Origin: Natranaerobius thermophilus JW/NM-WN-LF
GTDB taxonomy: Bacteria; Bacillota; Natranaerobiia; Natranaerobiales; Natranaerobiaceae
Assembly: GCF_000020005.1 (NCBI RefSeq)
Contig: NC_010718.1
Coordinates: 2,376,001 to 2,440,000, forward strand
DNA length: 64,000 nucleotides
Direction: 5' to 3'
In this document: positions 1-8,736 of the stretch, piece after piece
How positions within the stretch are numbered: the stretch's first letter is position 1
How the letters are laid out: every line of letters begins with the position of its first letter
Program-made: the position numbers and the translations under genes
The notes under the pieces: generated by a model
Database searches by the model: none
Told to the model about the DNA's origin: nothing
What the model saw: only the letters and a program-made list of their open reading frames with translations

Positions 1-58
1 TTATACAGGAATATATTGACACAAGTCCGAAATCCTAATTTGCACCTATAAATAAAGT

Positions 59-105
59 CGGCCGCTGGGAGCAAAAACTTAAATCACACAACTCCCCTGC
101 GGCCG
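59..105. other. GC-rich inverted repeat
   Basis: Arms at 59-71 and 92-105 (CGGCCGCtGGGAG against its near-perfect complement, one mismatch and one bulge) enclose a 20-nt loop. It sits beyond the yvyF stop codon, so it may be a terminator-type hairpin, but no T-run follows on either strand. The rest of 1-261 shows no gene. Confidence 0.5.
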
Positions 106-169
106 CATTAACTCCAATTAGCTCTTATATGCTTTTAAAAGCTATTTTATATCGCTTTTTTCGCAAAAA

Positions 170-262
170 TTTTATCATCCTTTTATCTTATCATCTTTTT
201 ATCTTATCATCCTATTATCCTATGATAATTATCCACCATATCTTATTATCATCCTAACATCT
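170..262. repeat. Degenerate TTATC/TTATCATCC low-complexity tract
   Basis: About ten imperfect copies of TTATC or TTATCATC run from 170 into the end of yvyF. The copies are irregular in spacing and have no unique spacers, so this is simple-sequence drift and not a CRISPR array. Confidence 0.5.
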
Positions 263-678
263 TATCTTCTGCGCTTGTCCACACGATCCTTAATATGTAC
301 TTTGCCTGTTTCTTTAGTTTCATCATCTGTTTGTTTGGGCTCTCCTTTGACGGATTCAAATTGCTGGGAAAGTTCTCCTTGACAGCTTTCACAATATTTA
401 CCTTGAGAAATCTCCTTACCACAGCGCTTACACTCAATTGTCAGGGCTTCGTATTTTGAGGTCAGTAATCTACCCTCTTCAATGAACTTTCTGATCTGTT
501 TTTGAGATACTTCTGTTTCTTCGGAAACTTCAACAATTGTCGCACCAGGATTCTTATCCAGATACTGTTTCACCTTCAAAAAATCATCTTCTTCCTTTTG
601 ATGACAATCAGGGCAAATATCTCGGGTCGTTTTTAAAAATAACTTTCCGCACCGCTTACAGTTTTTGAGGTTTTGCAT
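262..678 (-). CDS. yvyF: YvyF-type flagellar operon protein
   Basis: A 138-residue soluble protein with two zinc-ribbon-like clusters, C7-x2-C10 with C22-x2-C25 and C83-x2-C86 with C96-x2-C99, around a helix-turn-helix-like middle (about 33-75). This layout matches the YvyF family, which in Bacillus lies between comFC and flgM; its exact role in flagellar gene expression is unsettled. The acidic, charged C-terminal tail is not conserved. A GGGGAAAG site precedes ATG 678. The neighbour expected downstream (flgM) would lie outside the window; comFC is 23 kb away here, which is unusual. A hairpin, GGTTACT...AGTAACC at 689-708, sits in the leader. Confidence 0.8.
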   Translation of the reverse strand: MQNLKNCKRCGKLFLKTTRDICPDCHQKEEDDFLKVKQYLDKNPGATIVEVSEETEVSQKQIRKFIEEGRLLTSKYEALTIECKRCGKEISQGKYCESCQGELSQQFESVKGEPKQTDDETKETGKVHIKDRVDKRRR

Positions 679-1089
679 GGCTTTCCCCGGTTACTACTTT
701 TAGTAACCCAGGTTTTCACCTCCTGTTCGTGAGAATTTGGGTTCGGATTACTCCAAATTAATAACTTTTATATAATGTTAACTTTGACATGTACTAAATC
801 ATTATTTTGACCCTGGAAAATAATGTGGTCTATGTAACATTATTCAACACAATCTACTAAAACCCCTGTTTATCCAACTAATTTCATCATTTATTTCAAA
901 CAATTAAATAAGCCACATTATTTGTTAATCTTTATTAAAAGGAATAACCTAATAAATCAATAATTTAATTAAAAAATTAATGAACAAAGGTTAAATCATA
1001 CCATTTACCTATTGCTAATAGTACTAATGGCTTATAGCATGGACTCAACAAAGGGATTTCCATAAAATTACTTTCCAAGGGGTGTTCTC
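679..1089. other. AT-rich intergenic region
   Basis: This 410-bp spacer between divergent yvyF and the pilin gene holds a small hairpin at 689-708 in the yvyF leader. No ORF, known riboswitch or other structure was recognised. It must carry both promoters, but no single convincing -35/-10 pair stands out. Confidence 0.4.
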
Positions 1090-1461
1090 ATGATTAAAAT
1101 TATTAAACGACTGTTCCAGGAGGAACAGGGCTTTACCTTAATTGAGCTTTTGGCTGTTGTAGCTATTCTGGGAATATTAGTTGCAGTTGTTGCACCTAAT
1201 GTGATGCAATTTATAGAAGATGCAGAAGCTGGAGCTGAAGATGCAGAATGGGCAATAGTAGAAGATGCCATTGTTAATGCTGCAATGCAAGAAAATAAAG
1301 ATTTAGAAAATGTTAGTGCAGCTGATGCAAATGACTATATCGATGGTGATTTAAGTGCAATTGAGGAAGAAGAAAAAGAAGATATGGAAGTTCAGGGGGT
1401 TGATTTAGAGATAGAAATTGAGGACAACGAAATAGCTAGAATAAATGAGGCTAGCAACTAA
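1090..1461 (+). CDS. Type IV pilin-like protein
   Basis: A 123-residue prepilin. The leader MIKIIKRLFQEEQG ends at G14, followed by FTLIELLAVVAILGIL with the conserved Glu at mature position 5, so prepilin peptidase cleavage and N-methylation are predicted. Residues 15-38 form the hydrophobic pilin helix. The rest is short and extremely acidic (Asp/Glu and Ala rich), as in halophile surface proteins, and has no disulfide-loop cysteines. RBS AAGGGGTG precedes ATG 1090. No pilus assembly genes adjoin it, so it is a solitary pilin or pseudopilin; which assembly machine uses it cannot be told from this window. Confidence 0.85.
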   Translation: MIKIIKRLFQEEQGFTLIELLAVVAILGILVAVVAPNVMQFIEDAEAGAEDAEWAIVEDAIVNAAMQENKDLENVSAADANDYIDGDLSAIEEEEKEDMEVQGVDLEIEIEDNEIARINEASN

Positions 1462-1554
1462 AAGTTCATAAGACAATATTTCCTATCTATTGAAAATCTA
1501 CAAATTTATAAATATAGCTATTTTTTACATATTTATCGACATAATCTATACATA

Positions 1555-1585
1555 AAAAGCGGTAGCGTCAATGCTACCGTTTTTT
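1555..1585. terminator. Bidirectional intrinsic terminator
   Basis: Perfect 7-bp stem CGGTAGC/GCTACCG (1560-1566 and 1573-1579) with A-run before and T6 after. It ends the pilin transcript and the opposing GntR gene. Confidence 0.8.
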
Positions 1586-1616
1586 GCGTTTTCGCGAATA
1601 TAAGGATTTAGTCGGT

Positions 1617-2300
1617 TTAGTTGATATCGTCTTTAACACTGATCAGGTGAACTCTCATGGCTTCAGCGGCTTCCTCTGGTTTTCCTTTTTCAACAAAGTC
1701 AACGATTTTTGTGTGATCATTTATTGATTTTGTGTATCTTTCTTCGGTAATAAATTTTAGTTGAGTTAATCTGAGCACTTCTTGAATACTAATTAAAAAT
1801 TTTAAAAGGACCGAATTCCTTGCAGCTTTGGCTAAATTTAAATCAAATTCTACGTCCAGTTCGGCTTTTTCCGATTTCGTTTCAGCTTGTGAAGCTTTTC
1901 TGATTACTTCTCTAATATTCTTAATATCTTCTTCAGTTGCCCTTTTCGCCGCTTTTCTTGCCATTTCCACTTGGATTAATTCACGAGCTTCAAATAGTTC
2001 TTCTATATCATTTGTCAGTAAAAGGGGATAAGCCAGTGCGCTAACTGATCCCTCATCTTCCTCACTGGAAAGATAGACACCTCTTCCAGGGACAGATTTA
2101 AGCAGATTGATTTTTTCCAATGTTTTTAATGCCTCTCTTATGGAACTTCGACTAACACCAAATAACTCCACCAATTCTCTTTCAGAAGGAAGTTTATTAC
2201 CAGGTTTCAATTTACCTTGAACTATTAAATCTATAATTTGATCAATTACCCTATCACTTAAGCTAGTTGTTTTTAATTTTTTAATATTCCAATCTTCCAT
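1617..2300 (-). CDS. GntR/FadR-family transcriptional regulator
   Basis: 227 residues. The N-terminal winged helix (about 12-75) has the family signature LPSERELVELFGVSRSSIRE; the remainder is an all-helical FCD effector domain that normally binds small carboxylic acids or metals. RBS AAAGGAGTG lies upstream of ATG 2300. It is encoded on the same strand as, and downstream of, the NhaC/methionine-lyase block, separated by an inverted repeat, so it probably has its own promoter in 2301-2490. Regulation of the neighbouring catabolic genes by this protein is plausible but unproven; no clear FadR-type operator palindrome was seen. Confidence 0.85.
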   Translation of the reverse strand: MEDWNIKKLKTTSLSDRVIDQIIDLIVQGKLKPGNKLPSERELVELFGVSRSSIREALKTLEKINLLKSVPGRGVYLSSEEDEGSVSALAYPLLLTNDIEELFEARELIQVEMARKAAKRATEEDIKNIREVIRKASQAETKSEKAELDVEFDLNLAKAARNSVLLKFLISIQEVLRLTQLKFITEERYTKSINDHTKIVDFVEKGKPEEAAEAMRVHLISVKDDIN

Positions 2301-2494
2301 TAAACTTCACTCCTTTTGTTGGCACTAACCACTAACAACTACCTACAACCTACTTAATAAATAATTCCATAATTTTTCCTTCAAACCTTTTACCATTCTA
2401 ATATCATTTATTTTTGAATGATGATAATATATCAAAATAATTTACAATTTATACAGTTAATTATATCACTTTTTTGTAATTTTATAAATATTAA

Positions 2495-2557
2495 TAGTAG
2501 GGCATACTGCCCATATAAAAGACCATTCAACATTCAAAATAGACAGTACACCCTACT
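2495..2557 (-). terminator. Long inverted repeat downstream of nhaC
   Basis: Arms TAGTAGGGCATACTGC (2495-2510) and its imperfect complement (2542-2557, three mismatches) enclose a 31-nt loop. Position after the nhaC stop suggests a terminator-like or mRNA-stabilising hairpin, but the T-run is weak. Confidence 0.4.
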
Positions 2558-2607
2558 AATTTATTCTAAATTTCCAACATATTAATTTTCACAATCCAGC
2601 GTAAAAG

Positions 2608-3993
2608 TTACCCTTCAATAGATTCTTCTTGTTCCCAGTCCCAAGGTTCATCTTTAATGAGTTTGTTGGCAAATGGAATAAAGATAGACATGATTCCAAA
2701 GATGGCTAATAGCCCCTGATACCATAATAATGGAATAACATCTAAAGGACCAACGGCTCCGCCTGTAAGCCCCATTACCATAAGTATTTGAGCACCATAT
2801 GGGAGAGCCCCTTGCATTACACATGCAGCAATATCCATTAGTGCGGCACTTCTTCTCGGATCGACTTTAAAAGTCCTAGATATCTTTTTAGCTATTGGAC
2901 CATTAATTATGATTGCAATAGTATTATTAGCAATTGCAGCATCTGTTAAAGCAACTAGTCCAGCTATACCAAGTTCTGCAGAATTTTTACTCGTAATTCT
3001 CTTATTGATGGAATCTACAAGGTATTGCAGTCCACCGGCATCTGTTACCATTTTAGCCAATCCACCGGTAATTAACGAGACCAAGAATACATTCATCATT
3101 GATAAGAAACCATCATAAATCTCTTGGCCGAAAGTAAGAAAGTTCAGTTCCCCGTAAAGCATTCCTATCAAACCAGCCATTACAATCCCACTAGTTAGAA
3201 CTAAAAATACATTCCCACCTGCTATTGCAAAAATTAAGACAAAAATATACGGAATTATTTTAATCAGATTATAATCATAACCACCCGTTTGTAATTCATC
3301 TGGAGTTCCTGAAAAGAAAAATAGAAGGACAATAGTTACAAGGGCTGCTGGTACAGCAATAAATAAGTTAATTTTAAACTTATCACGCATTTTTACACCT
3401 TGAGAAGTTGTAGCTGCAATGGTGGTATCAGATATTACTGAAAGGTTATCCCCAAACATGGCACCACCTATTATAACCGCCATAATCAAAGGTAAACTCA
3501 AACCAGTTTCTTGAGCAAAACCCAAGGCAATGGGGGCAACTGCACCTAAGGCTCCCATAGATGTACCAGTTGAAATTGAAATAAAACCTGTAATCAAAAA
3601 TAATCCAATGGTTAAAAGGTTAACTGGAGCTAAAGACAATCCAAAATTAACGACAGAATCAACACCGCCCATGGCTTCAGATACTGCGGAGAAAGCTCCA
3701 GCTAATAGATAGATGGTACACATGGTTAATATGTTTTTCTCACCCATACCAGCTAAAAATGTTTCCGTTTTTTCTGCAACAGTACCTTTTAAGATTATAA
3801 ACGCCAGGACCACACCGATTGAAACGGCTACGGGCATCGGAAATTGGTAGAAAGGATCTTCCACACCGGTGACCTGTAAATAAATCCCTATACCCAGGTA
3901 TAAACCCAGAAACAAAATAAAAGGTAATAGTGCTATCGGATTTGCCTTTGGTCCTTCTTGAATTTCTTGAGCCTTGTCAATTTCATTTTTCAT
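2608..3993 (-). CDS. nhaC: NhaC-family Na+/H+ antiporter
   Basis: 461 residues with about 11 hydrophobic segments and the NhaC-superfamily signature region around GGAMFGDNLSVISDTTIAA (about 177-195), which forms the ion-translocation core. NhaC proteins exchange external H+ for cytoplasmic Na+, sometimes coupled to an organic substrate. The start ATG 3993 follows AGGAGG. An insertion sequence now occupies the DNA immediately upstream (4023-5240); without it, the racemase-like gene at 5250 would end only about 40 bp away, so this was probably the last gene of the methionine-lyase operon. The acidic terminal tails suit a haloalkaliphile. Substrate-coupled exchange (for example amino acid/Na+) cannot be excluded. 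Confidence 0.85.
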   Translation of the reverse strand: MKNEIDKAQEIQEGPKANPIALLPFILFLGLYLGIGIYLQVTGVEDPFYQFPMPVAVSIGVVLAFIILKGTVAEKTETFLAGMGEKNILTMCTIYLLAGAFSAVSEAMGGVDSVVNFGLSLAPVNLLTIGLFLITGFISISTGTSMGALGAVAPIALGFAQETGLSLPLIMAVIIGGAMFGDNLSVISDTTIAATTSQGVKMRDKFKINLFIAVPAALVTIVLLFFFSGTPDELQTGGYDYNLIKIIPYIFVLIFAIAGGNVFLVLTSGIVMAGLIGMLYGELNFLTFGQEIYDGFLSMMNVFLVSLITGGLAKMVTDAGGLQYLVDSINKRITSKNSAELGIAGLVALTDAAIANNTIAIIINGPIAKKISRTFKVDPRRSAALMDIAACVMQGALPYGAQILMVMGLTGGAVGPLDVIPLLWYQGLLAIFGIMSIFIPFANKLIKDEPWDWEQEESIEG

Positions 3994-4045
3994 TTCAAAT
4001 CCTCCTCTAAAACTTTTAAGTTCTGTTAAGTTATATGATATTTGA

Positions 4046-4115
4046 ATCAGTCTCCGTCCCGGAGTTAAGATAGTTTTAGACAGAAATCAAAACCCTCCGG
4101 GAGAAAGGAGACTGA
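4046..4115 (+). promoter_or_regulatory. Hairpin over the transposase ribosome-binding site
   Basis: Nested complementary arms: ATCAGTCTCC (4046-4055) with GGAGACTGAT (4106-4115), and CCCGGAG (4058-4064) with CTCCGGG (4095-4101). The Shine-Dalgarno GGAG (4107-4110) of the transposase is inside the right arm, so a transcript entering from outside would hide it, while one starting within the loop would not. Confidence 0.6.
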
Positions 4116-4118
4116 TCC

Positions 4119-5180
4119 ATGACTAAAGTTGTATGCCCTAGATGCAATAATAACTGCTCTGACAAGTTTTATAGGTTTGGTTTTGATAATCATGGTCATC
4201 AAAAGTATCAATGTCAAGAATGTTTTAGTCAGTTTGCACCTAAGACACTTTCTAAAGGCGGGGATAAAAGAGGTCCTAATAAACCTCGTAAATATCCCTC
4301 TTGCCCTAAATGCGGTAAAGCTACATTTTTACATCACGACTATGAATTTTATTCTAATTTGAGGTGTTGGGACAAAAGCTGTAATCATTCTTTCTATGTC
4401 CCTAAACCTCAAAGTATTCCTGAACCTTCGCAACTTGATATTGACGGCAAAGTAGACTTCTCTAACATGAGACATTCTCTTCATACTGTTATTCGAGCTC
4501 TTTACCTGTACTTTATCAATGGTAGCTCTACTAGAGGTGTCTCACAGTTCCTTATTGATTGTGAAGGAATTAAAGTATCTCATGTTACTATTGCTGACTG
4601 GACTAAAAAGTTTGCTCCTCTGTTTCTTTATATCTCTAGATATCTAAAGCCAATAGATCTTGACTCTTCTGATGAGTGGCATGTCGACGAAACTGTAATT
4701 AAAATTAAAGGCAAAAGATTCTACGCCTGGACTGTTATTGATGCTGAAACTAGATTTGTGCTTGCATTTCATCTATCTCCTTACAGAGATAGCCAGGCTG
4801 CTTTTAAAGTGCTGAACTATGCTAAGAAACATTTTGGACAGCCTCATAGTATCGTTACAGATAGATACTGGGCTTACAATGCTCCAATTAAAGTTCTGTT
4901 TCCAAACTCTAATCACATCAGAGTCGAGTCTTTTCAAGATGATATCTCTAATAACTTAATTGAATCTTTTTTTCAGATTTTCAAAAGCTGGGTTAAGCAA
5001 CGCAGAGGATTTGCTTCTTTCCAGTCAGCCAACAAGTTGATTGCGGTATTTGTGTTTGCTTTTAACTTTGTTAGGACAAGCAATGTTTTGAATCAGTCTA
5101 CTCCTGCTCAAGTTGCTGGGATTAATTACTCTAATCGTAATAGGACTTTTTGGCTTTTACATAGTAATAATGCCGCTTGA
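4119..5180 (+). CDS. DDE transposase with N-terminal zinc ribbons (IS6-like)
   Basis: 353 residues. Two Cys-rich zinc-ribbon stretches (CPRC...CQEC at 6-34 and CPKC...C at 63-86) precede the catalytic domain. The DDE residues are visible in EWHVDETVIKIKG, VTDRYWAYN and NLIESFFQIFK, followed by KQRRGFASF, the spacing and motifs of IS6/IS240-like enzymes. The frame is complete from ATG 4119 to stop, so the element may be active. Family assignment at the IS6 level is by motif only; a near relative with a similar DDE core is possible. Confidence 0.85.
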   Translation: MTKVVCPRCNNNCSDKFYRFGFDNHGHQKYQCQECFSQFAPKTLSKGGDKRGPNKPRKYPSCPKCGKATFLHHDYEFYSNLRCWDKSCNHSFYVPKPQSIPEPSQLDIDGKVDFSNMRHSLHTVIRALYLYFINGSSTRGVSQFLIDCEGIKVSHVTIADWTKKFAPLFLYISRYLKPIDLDSSDEWHVDETVIKIKGKRFYAWTVIDAETRFVLAFHLSPYRDSQAAFKVLNYAKKHFGQPHSIVTDRYWAYNAPIKVLFPNSNHIRVESFQDDISNNLIESFFQIFKSWVKQRRGFASFQSANKLIAVFVFAFNFVRTSNVLNQSTPAQVAGINYSNRNRTFWLLHSNNAA

Positions 5181-5249
5181 CTGCCAAATCTTTTGAAATC
5201 TTGCGAGCAAATGAGCTTATTTTTCATAACAACTTAACAGACTCAACTT

Positions 5250-5936
5250 TTAAATTTTTTGATAATTTAAGAATTTTTCTACCATCTTCTCTGCAGGATC
5301 AATCAATTCAAAAGTATACCCTTGTTCTGAAATAAGCTCGTCTACTTCATCTTTAAAATAAGGAAAATGCGTACAAGCAAGTATTAATGATTCAACCTTT
5401 AATTTACTTATTGCTGCTAACAGATCCTTTATACCCACTTCATGAACTATTTTCTCCGGCGCCACCCCTTTCTCAATTTGCAAGACTACTGGTAGTAAAC
5501 TAAAGCCCAGAACTGTAATATAAGAATTGTTCTGTCTCATGACCTTTTCGATGGTAATATTACTTGAGTTTGTTGCCGACATCAGAGCTATAGTCTGAAA
5601 ATCATTGGCAATTTCTTTATATATATCTAATGGTGTGACTATAGGAAGGGGAGATAACTTTTTCAGTTTATCTAAATCGAGGGAAGCGCTAAGTGAATTG
5701 CAATATATGATTACTCCCTCGGCACCCAAGTCCCTTAGTTCTTTCACTTTATTTAAAGTTTCTTCAAACAATCTCTGTTGTTCTAACACCTGCATTTTGG
5801 CTTGTTCTTCAGGAGTAGCCGAGATGCTTTTACCACTTGCTGTAAACGCTTTCGATCTTAACAGCATCTCCCCCATTTCCGTATCAACCGGTGTTCCCGC
5901 AATGACTCCTAGATGATTTATCTGTTCAGATTTCAT
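5250..5936 (-). CDS. Asp/Glu racemase-superfamily protein
   Basis: About 228 residues of the aspartate/glutamate/hydantoin racemase fold. Two catalytic-type cysteines are visible, in IIYCNSLSA and LACTHFPYF, one per half, as required for two-base racemisation; N-terminal LGVIAGTP is the phosphate or carboxylate-binding loop. ATG 5936 is preferred because CAGGAG stands 8 nt upstream; a GTG (5945) and ATG (5942) lie too close to the site. The gene follows methionine gamma-lyase by 22 bp and is surely cotranscribed, so it probably interconverts amino-acid enantiomers feeding that enzyme; the actual substrate is not shown. Confidence 0.75.
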   Translation of the reverse strand: MKSEQINHLGVIAGTPVDTEMGEMLLRSKAFTASGKSISATPEEQAKMQVLEQQRLFEETLNKVKELRDLGAEGVIIYCNSLSASLDLDKLKKLSPLPIVTPLDIYKEIANDFQTIALMSATNSSNITIEKVMRQNNSYITVLGFSLLPVVLQIEKGVAPEKIVHEVGIKDLLAAISKLKVESLILACTHFPYFKDEVDELISEQGYTFELIDPAEKMVEKFLNYQKI

Positions 5937-5958
5937 TTTCATCACTCCTGTAGATATC

Positions 5959-7131
5959 TTAGTTCAATCCTTGTTTTAAATCCTCAATAATATCGTTGAC
6001 ATTTTCTATTCCTACAGAAAGTCTTACTAATCCATCAGTAATACCATTTTTCTCACGTTCTTCTTTAGGAACTACATAATGAGTCATGGAAGCTGGATGC
6101 TGAATCAATGTATCTACATCACCTAAACTAGTCGCTAGAGTACAAACTTCAACATTGTTAAGCAGTTTTTTCCCGGCTTCATAGCCATCAGCAAGTTCGA
6201 AGGTCACGATTCCACCAAAGTTTCTCATCTGTCGCTTAGCTAGTTCGTGTTGAGGGTGACTTTCCAGTCCTGGATAATACACTTTTTCTATGGCAGGGTG
6301 ATTATCGAGAAATTCAGCTATTTTTTTGGCATTTTCGCAAATCTTGTCCATCCGAAGTGTTAGTGTCTTAACTCCTCTCAAAATCAAGAAAGCATCAAAG
6401 GGGCCTATAATTCCACCGAAGTTTTTAATTGTAGTCCCATTAATGTTGTCAATTATCTTTTTTGGTCCTACTATCATTCCAGCTACAGTATCACCATGCC
6501 CACAGAGATATTTAGTAGCACTATGGACAACCACATCTATGCCCAACTCAAGTGGTCTTTGTAGATATGGGCTCATGAACGTATTGTCAGTTATTGTGGT
6601 AAGATTTTTCTCCTTGGCAATTTTCGCAACTCGTTCTAAATCTATTAGATATAAGGTAGGATTAGCCGGTGTCTCGGTGTAAATAACTTTGGTATTACTT
6701 TTTATCGCTTTGTAAATATTGTCTGGATCTGTCATATCGACAAAAGTCACTTCAATACCCCATTCAGGCAATATATCCACACAAAAAGAATGAGTACATC
6801 CATACAGAGGATTTGAAACGATCATATGATCCCCACAGCTGAGTAAACTCATGATAGCAGAAGAGATAGCTGCCATGCCTGAACTCACGGCGAGAGCGTC
6901 TTCTCCTCCCTCTAAATTTGCCATAAGTTTTTCTAAGCTTGATTGAGTGGGATTACCTAATCTGGTGTAAATGTAGCCATCTTCTTCACCTGTAAACCTG
7001 GACGCACCCTGCTCAACACTGTCAAATACAAAGGTTGAGCTTTGATAAATTGGTACCCTAAGTGCACCTGCATCATTCTTGTGACCTTCATCGGCATGTA
7101 AAATCCTTGTCTCAAAATTTTGACTCGACAT
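5959..7131 (-). CDS. Methionine gamma-lyase (Cys/Met metabolism PLP enzyme)
   Basis: 390 residues of the fold-type I trans-sulfuration family. It would split L-methionine to methanethiol, ammonia and 2-oxobutyrate. The PLP lysine is in HSATKYLCGHGDTVAG, the phosphate-binding loop in SSGMAAISS, and NPLYGCTHS carries the cysteine typical of methionine gamma-lyases and absent from most cystathionine lyases. ATG 7131 has GGAGGTG 9 nt upstream; an upstream ATG at 7149 lacks a site. It sits between an MFS carrier and the racemase-like gene in one operon, which supports amino-acid catabolism. Cystathionine or homocysteine activity remains possible. Confidence 0.85.
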   Translation of the reverse strand: MSSQNFETRILHADEGHKNDAGALRVPIYQSSTFVFDSVEQGASRFTGEEDGYIYTRLGNPTQSSLEKLMANLEGGEDALAVSSGMAAISSAIMSLLSCGDHMIVSNPLYGCTHSFCVDILPEWGIEVTFVDMTDPDNIYKAIKSNTKVIYTETPANPTLYLIDLERVAKIAKEKNLTTITDNTFMSPYLQRPLELGIDVVVHSATKYLCGHGDTVAGMIVGPKKIIDNINGTTIKNFGGIIGPFDAFLILRGVKTLTLRMDKICENAKKIAEFLDNHPAIEKVYYPGLESHPQHELAKRQMRNFGGIVTFELADGYEAGKKLLNNVEVCTLATSLGDVDTLIQHPASMTHYVVPKEEREKNGITDGLVRLSVGIENVNDIIEDLKQGLN

Positions 7132-7172
7132 CTTAGAAAACACCTCCATAAATTTTTGTTATCTATGTTAAA

Positions 7173-8456
7173 TTAATACTTACCATTGACCATCAAACTG
7201 CCTTGTCGGGTTTTTCTAATAATAATTGCTGATATGGGCGCTAAAATTGCACCTAATCCTAAAATTATAAATGGTAAACTCCAGTTTTCCGCATGCATGG
7301 GATCGGCCCCATTGTTTTGTAAATCCAGAACTACACCAAATACATAGGGTGAAACCACAGTCATCAAATAGCCGGCAGCGGATTGAATTCCCAACATGGT
7401 TGATCTCAATCTGAAGTTGACCATCTCTGTTAGACCTGCCTTGTATATTCCTGAATCAGCTACTACCCAAAAACCTATCCAAAAACCAACAAGTGTTACA
7501 AAGACAAGGGAATGTCCGTGTAAAAATCCTAAAAACAATTGGGCAACTAGGCTGAATATCGAACACATGAATATGGTCTTACTTCTTCCCCATTTGTCAG
7601 CTATTTTCCCCATGACATACACAGCTGGGGCTCCACTCACTATAATCAAAGCTGCTAAAAAGTTACCCAGGGAAACGGCCTCTGCACTGCTATAACCCAC
7701 TTTAAATGCAGAAGCTGTCATGAATGGACCAATCCAACCCCAGAAGGCATACAGTTCCCACATATGCCCCATATACCCTGCAGTTATAACAGAAGGTCCT
7801 ACATAACCACCTTCGGGTGCCGGTTTGACATCGGTATTACTATAACTTGACTCGGATTCCTCTGCATCCTGCTTTGTTGATTCTTCGTATGTAGATTCTT
7901 CCGGCTCATGGACCATAAAGAAAACTATATAAGCTGCTATAAAAGCAGGAAGGGAAGTAAATAAGATACCGACTTGCCAGCCAAAATTTGATGCTAAAGG
8001 ACCTGCAATAAAGTACCCTCCGGCATAAGCTAAAGTCATAGCCCCTGTATAGCCGCCAATAACTTTCCCTCGTTCTTTAGGGGGAAACCATTTAGATAAA
8101 AGGGCCATTCCCGGAACATATATTGCCCCGGCTGAGAGTCCAGTTAACAGTCTTAAAACGAGAATACTCCAGAAACCACTGCTGAAAAATGTAAAAGCCG
8201 TAGAAAAAACTGCTGTACTCAATGTAGCCCAAGCAACCACTTTCTTGTCACCAACTTTGTCAGCAATCCATCCTGATAGAATAACTACAATGACATATCC
8301 CATTTGAAAAGCCGATAAGATCATTCCTGTTTGGTCTGATGACAAATTGAAGTCTTTAGCGATATAGTTCATTACTGCTGAAAAGTTATACCAGGGCAAG
8401 TAACCTAAGACCATGGAGATTACCATTAATATAAAGATTTTTGTCCGTTGTTGCAT
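7173..8456 (-). CDS. MFS transporter
   Basis: 427 residues with 12 predicted membrane helices in two halves and a charged, acidic central loop (about 190-225). The MFS loop 2-3 motif is visible as GWIADKVGDKK, and a second copy, GKIADKWGRSK, after helix 8. ATG 8456 is chosen for the AAAGGGGAG site 5 nt ahead; an upstream start at 8510 has none. It resembles CynX/nitrate-type or organic-anion MFS members. Tight spacing (41 bp) with methionine gamma-lyase suggests uptake of the lyase substrate or export of a product; direction is not decidable from sequence. Confidence 0.8.
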   Translation of the reverse strand: MQQRTKIFILMVISMVLGYLPWYNFSAVMNYIAKDFNLSSDQTGMILSAFQMGYVIVVILSGWIADKVGDKKVVAWATLSTAVFSTAFTFFSSGFWSILVLRLLTGLSAGAIYVPGMALLSKWFPPKERGKVIGGYTGAMTLAYAGGYFIAGPLASNFGWQVGILFTSLPAFIAAYIVFFMVHEPEESTYEESTKQDAEESESSYSNTDVKPAPEGGYVGPSVITAGYMGHMWELYAFWGWIGPFMTASAFKVGYSSAEAVSLGNFLAALIIVSGAPAVYVMGKIADKWGRSKTIFMCSIFSLVAQLFLGFLHGHSLVFVTLVGFWIGFWVVADSGIYKAGLTEMVNFRLRSTMLGIQSAAGYLMTVVSPYVFGVVLDLQNNGADPMHAENWSLPFIILGLGAILAPISAIIIRKTRQGSLMVNGKY

Positions 8457-8587
8457 AAATAACTCCCCTTTGAATTTAGGTTGTATTATTGTATGATGTC
8501 TGCTGGTCATACCAGTTACTCATCAATATTCTCTGAGATTATAAAAATTCCTCCCTTAATTTTTAAATTTTTTAAATATTAATTTAT

Positions 8588-8631
8588 TTAAGCGGCCTCA
8601 ACCCGTTTCACTGTGGGCTTTAGCCGCTTAA
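8588..8631. other. Hairpin between atoA and the MFS gene
   Basis: TTAAGCGGC/GCCGCTTAA (9 bp) plus an inner AGCCC/GGGTT pairing. It lies in the 280-bp gap that separates the atoE-D-A unit from the MFS unit. Neither strand has a strong T-run, so it is a weak terminator or a processing/stability element. The leader did not match any SAM riboswitch. Confidence 0.4.
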
Positions 8632-8736
8632 AAAATTTTGTTTACTTATTCCATTTTATTTAAGTCAATAACCTTTCCGTATCTCGCAGTTCCATGTTAA
8701 GGTTTCTGCAACCCTTGGTGTGAAATGGAATCCCAT

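Larger units (their letters stand above)
4023..5240 (+). mobile_element. IS6-like insertion sequence, about 1.22 kb
   Basis: The ends carry inverted repeats beginning CTGTTAAGTT (4023-4032 and complement 5231-5240), continued imperfectly for about 18 bp. It holds one transposase gene and a 5' hairpin. No convincing target-site duplication flanks it: the 8 bp on the left (TTTAAGTT) do not match those on the right (ACTCAACT). It lies between the racemase-like gene and nhaC in opposite orientation to both, and both reading frames appear intact. Confidence 0.8.

Noticed and set aside
170-262. CRISPR-like array of TTATC repeats
   Set aside because: Units are 5-9 bp, irregular and without unique spacers; this is a simple-sequence tract.
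4015-5248. 8-bp target duplication of the IS6-like element
   Set aside because: Flanks TTTAAGTT and ACTCAACT do not match.
8511-8736. SAM riboswitch before the methionine-lyase operon
   Set aside because: The GATGAAACCCGGCAACC core and the k-turn pattern are absent; only a plain hairpin is seen.
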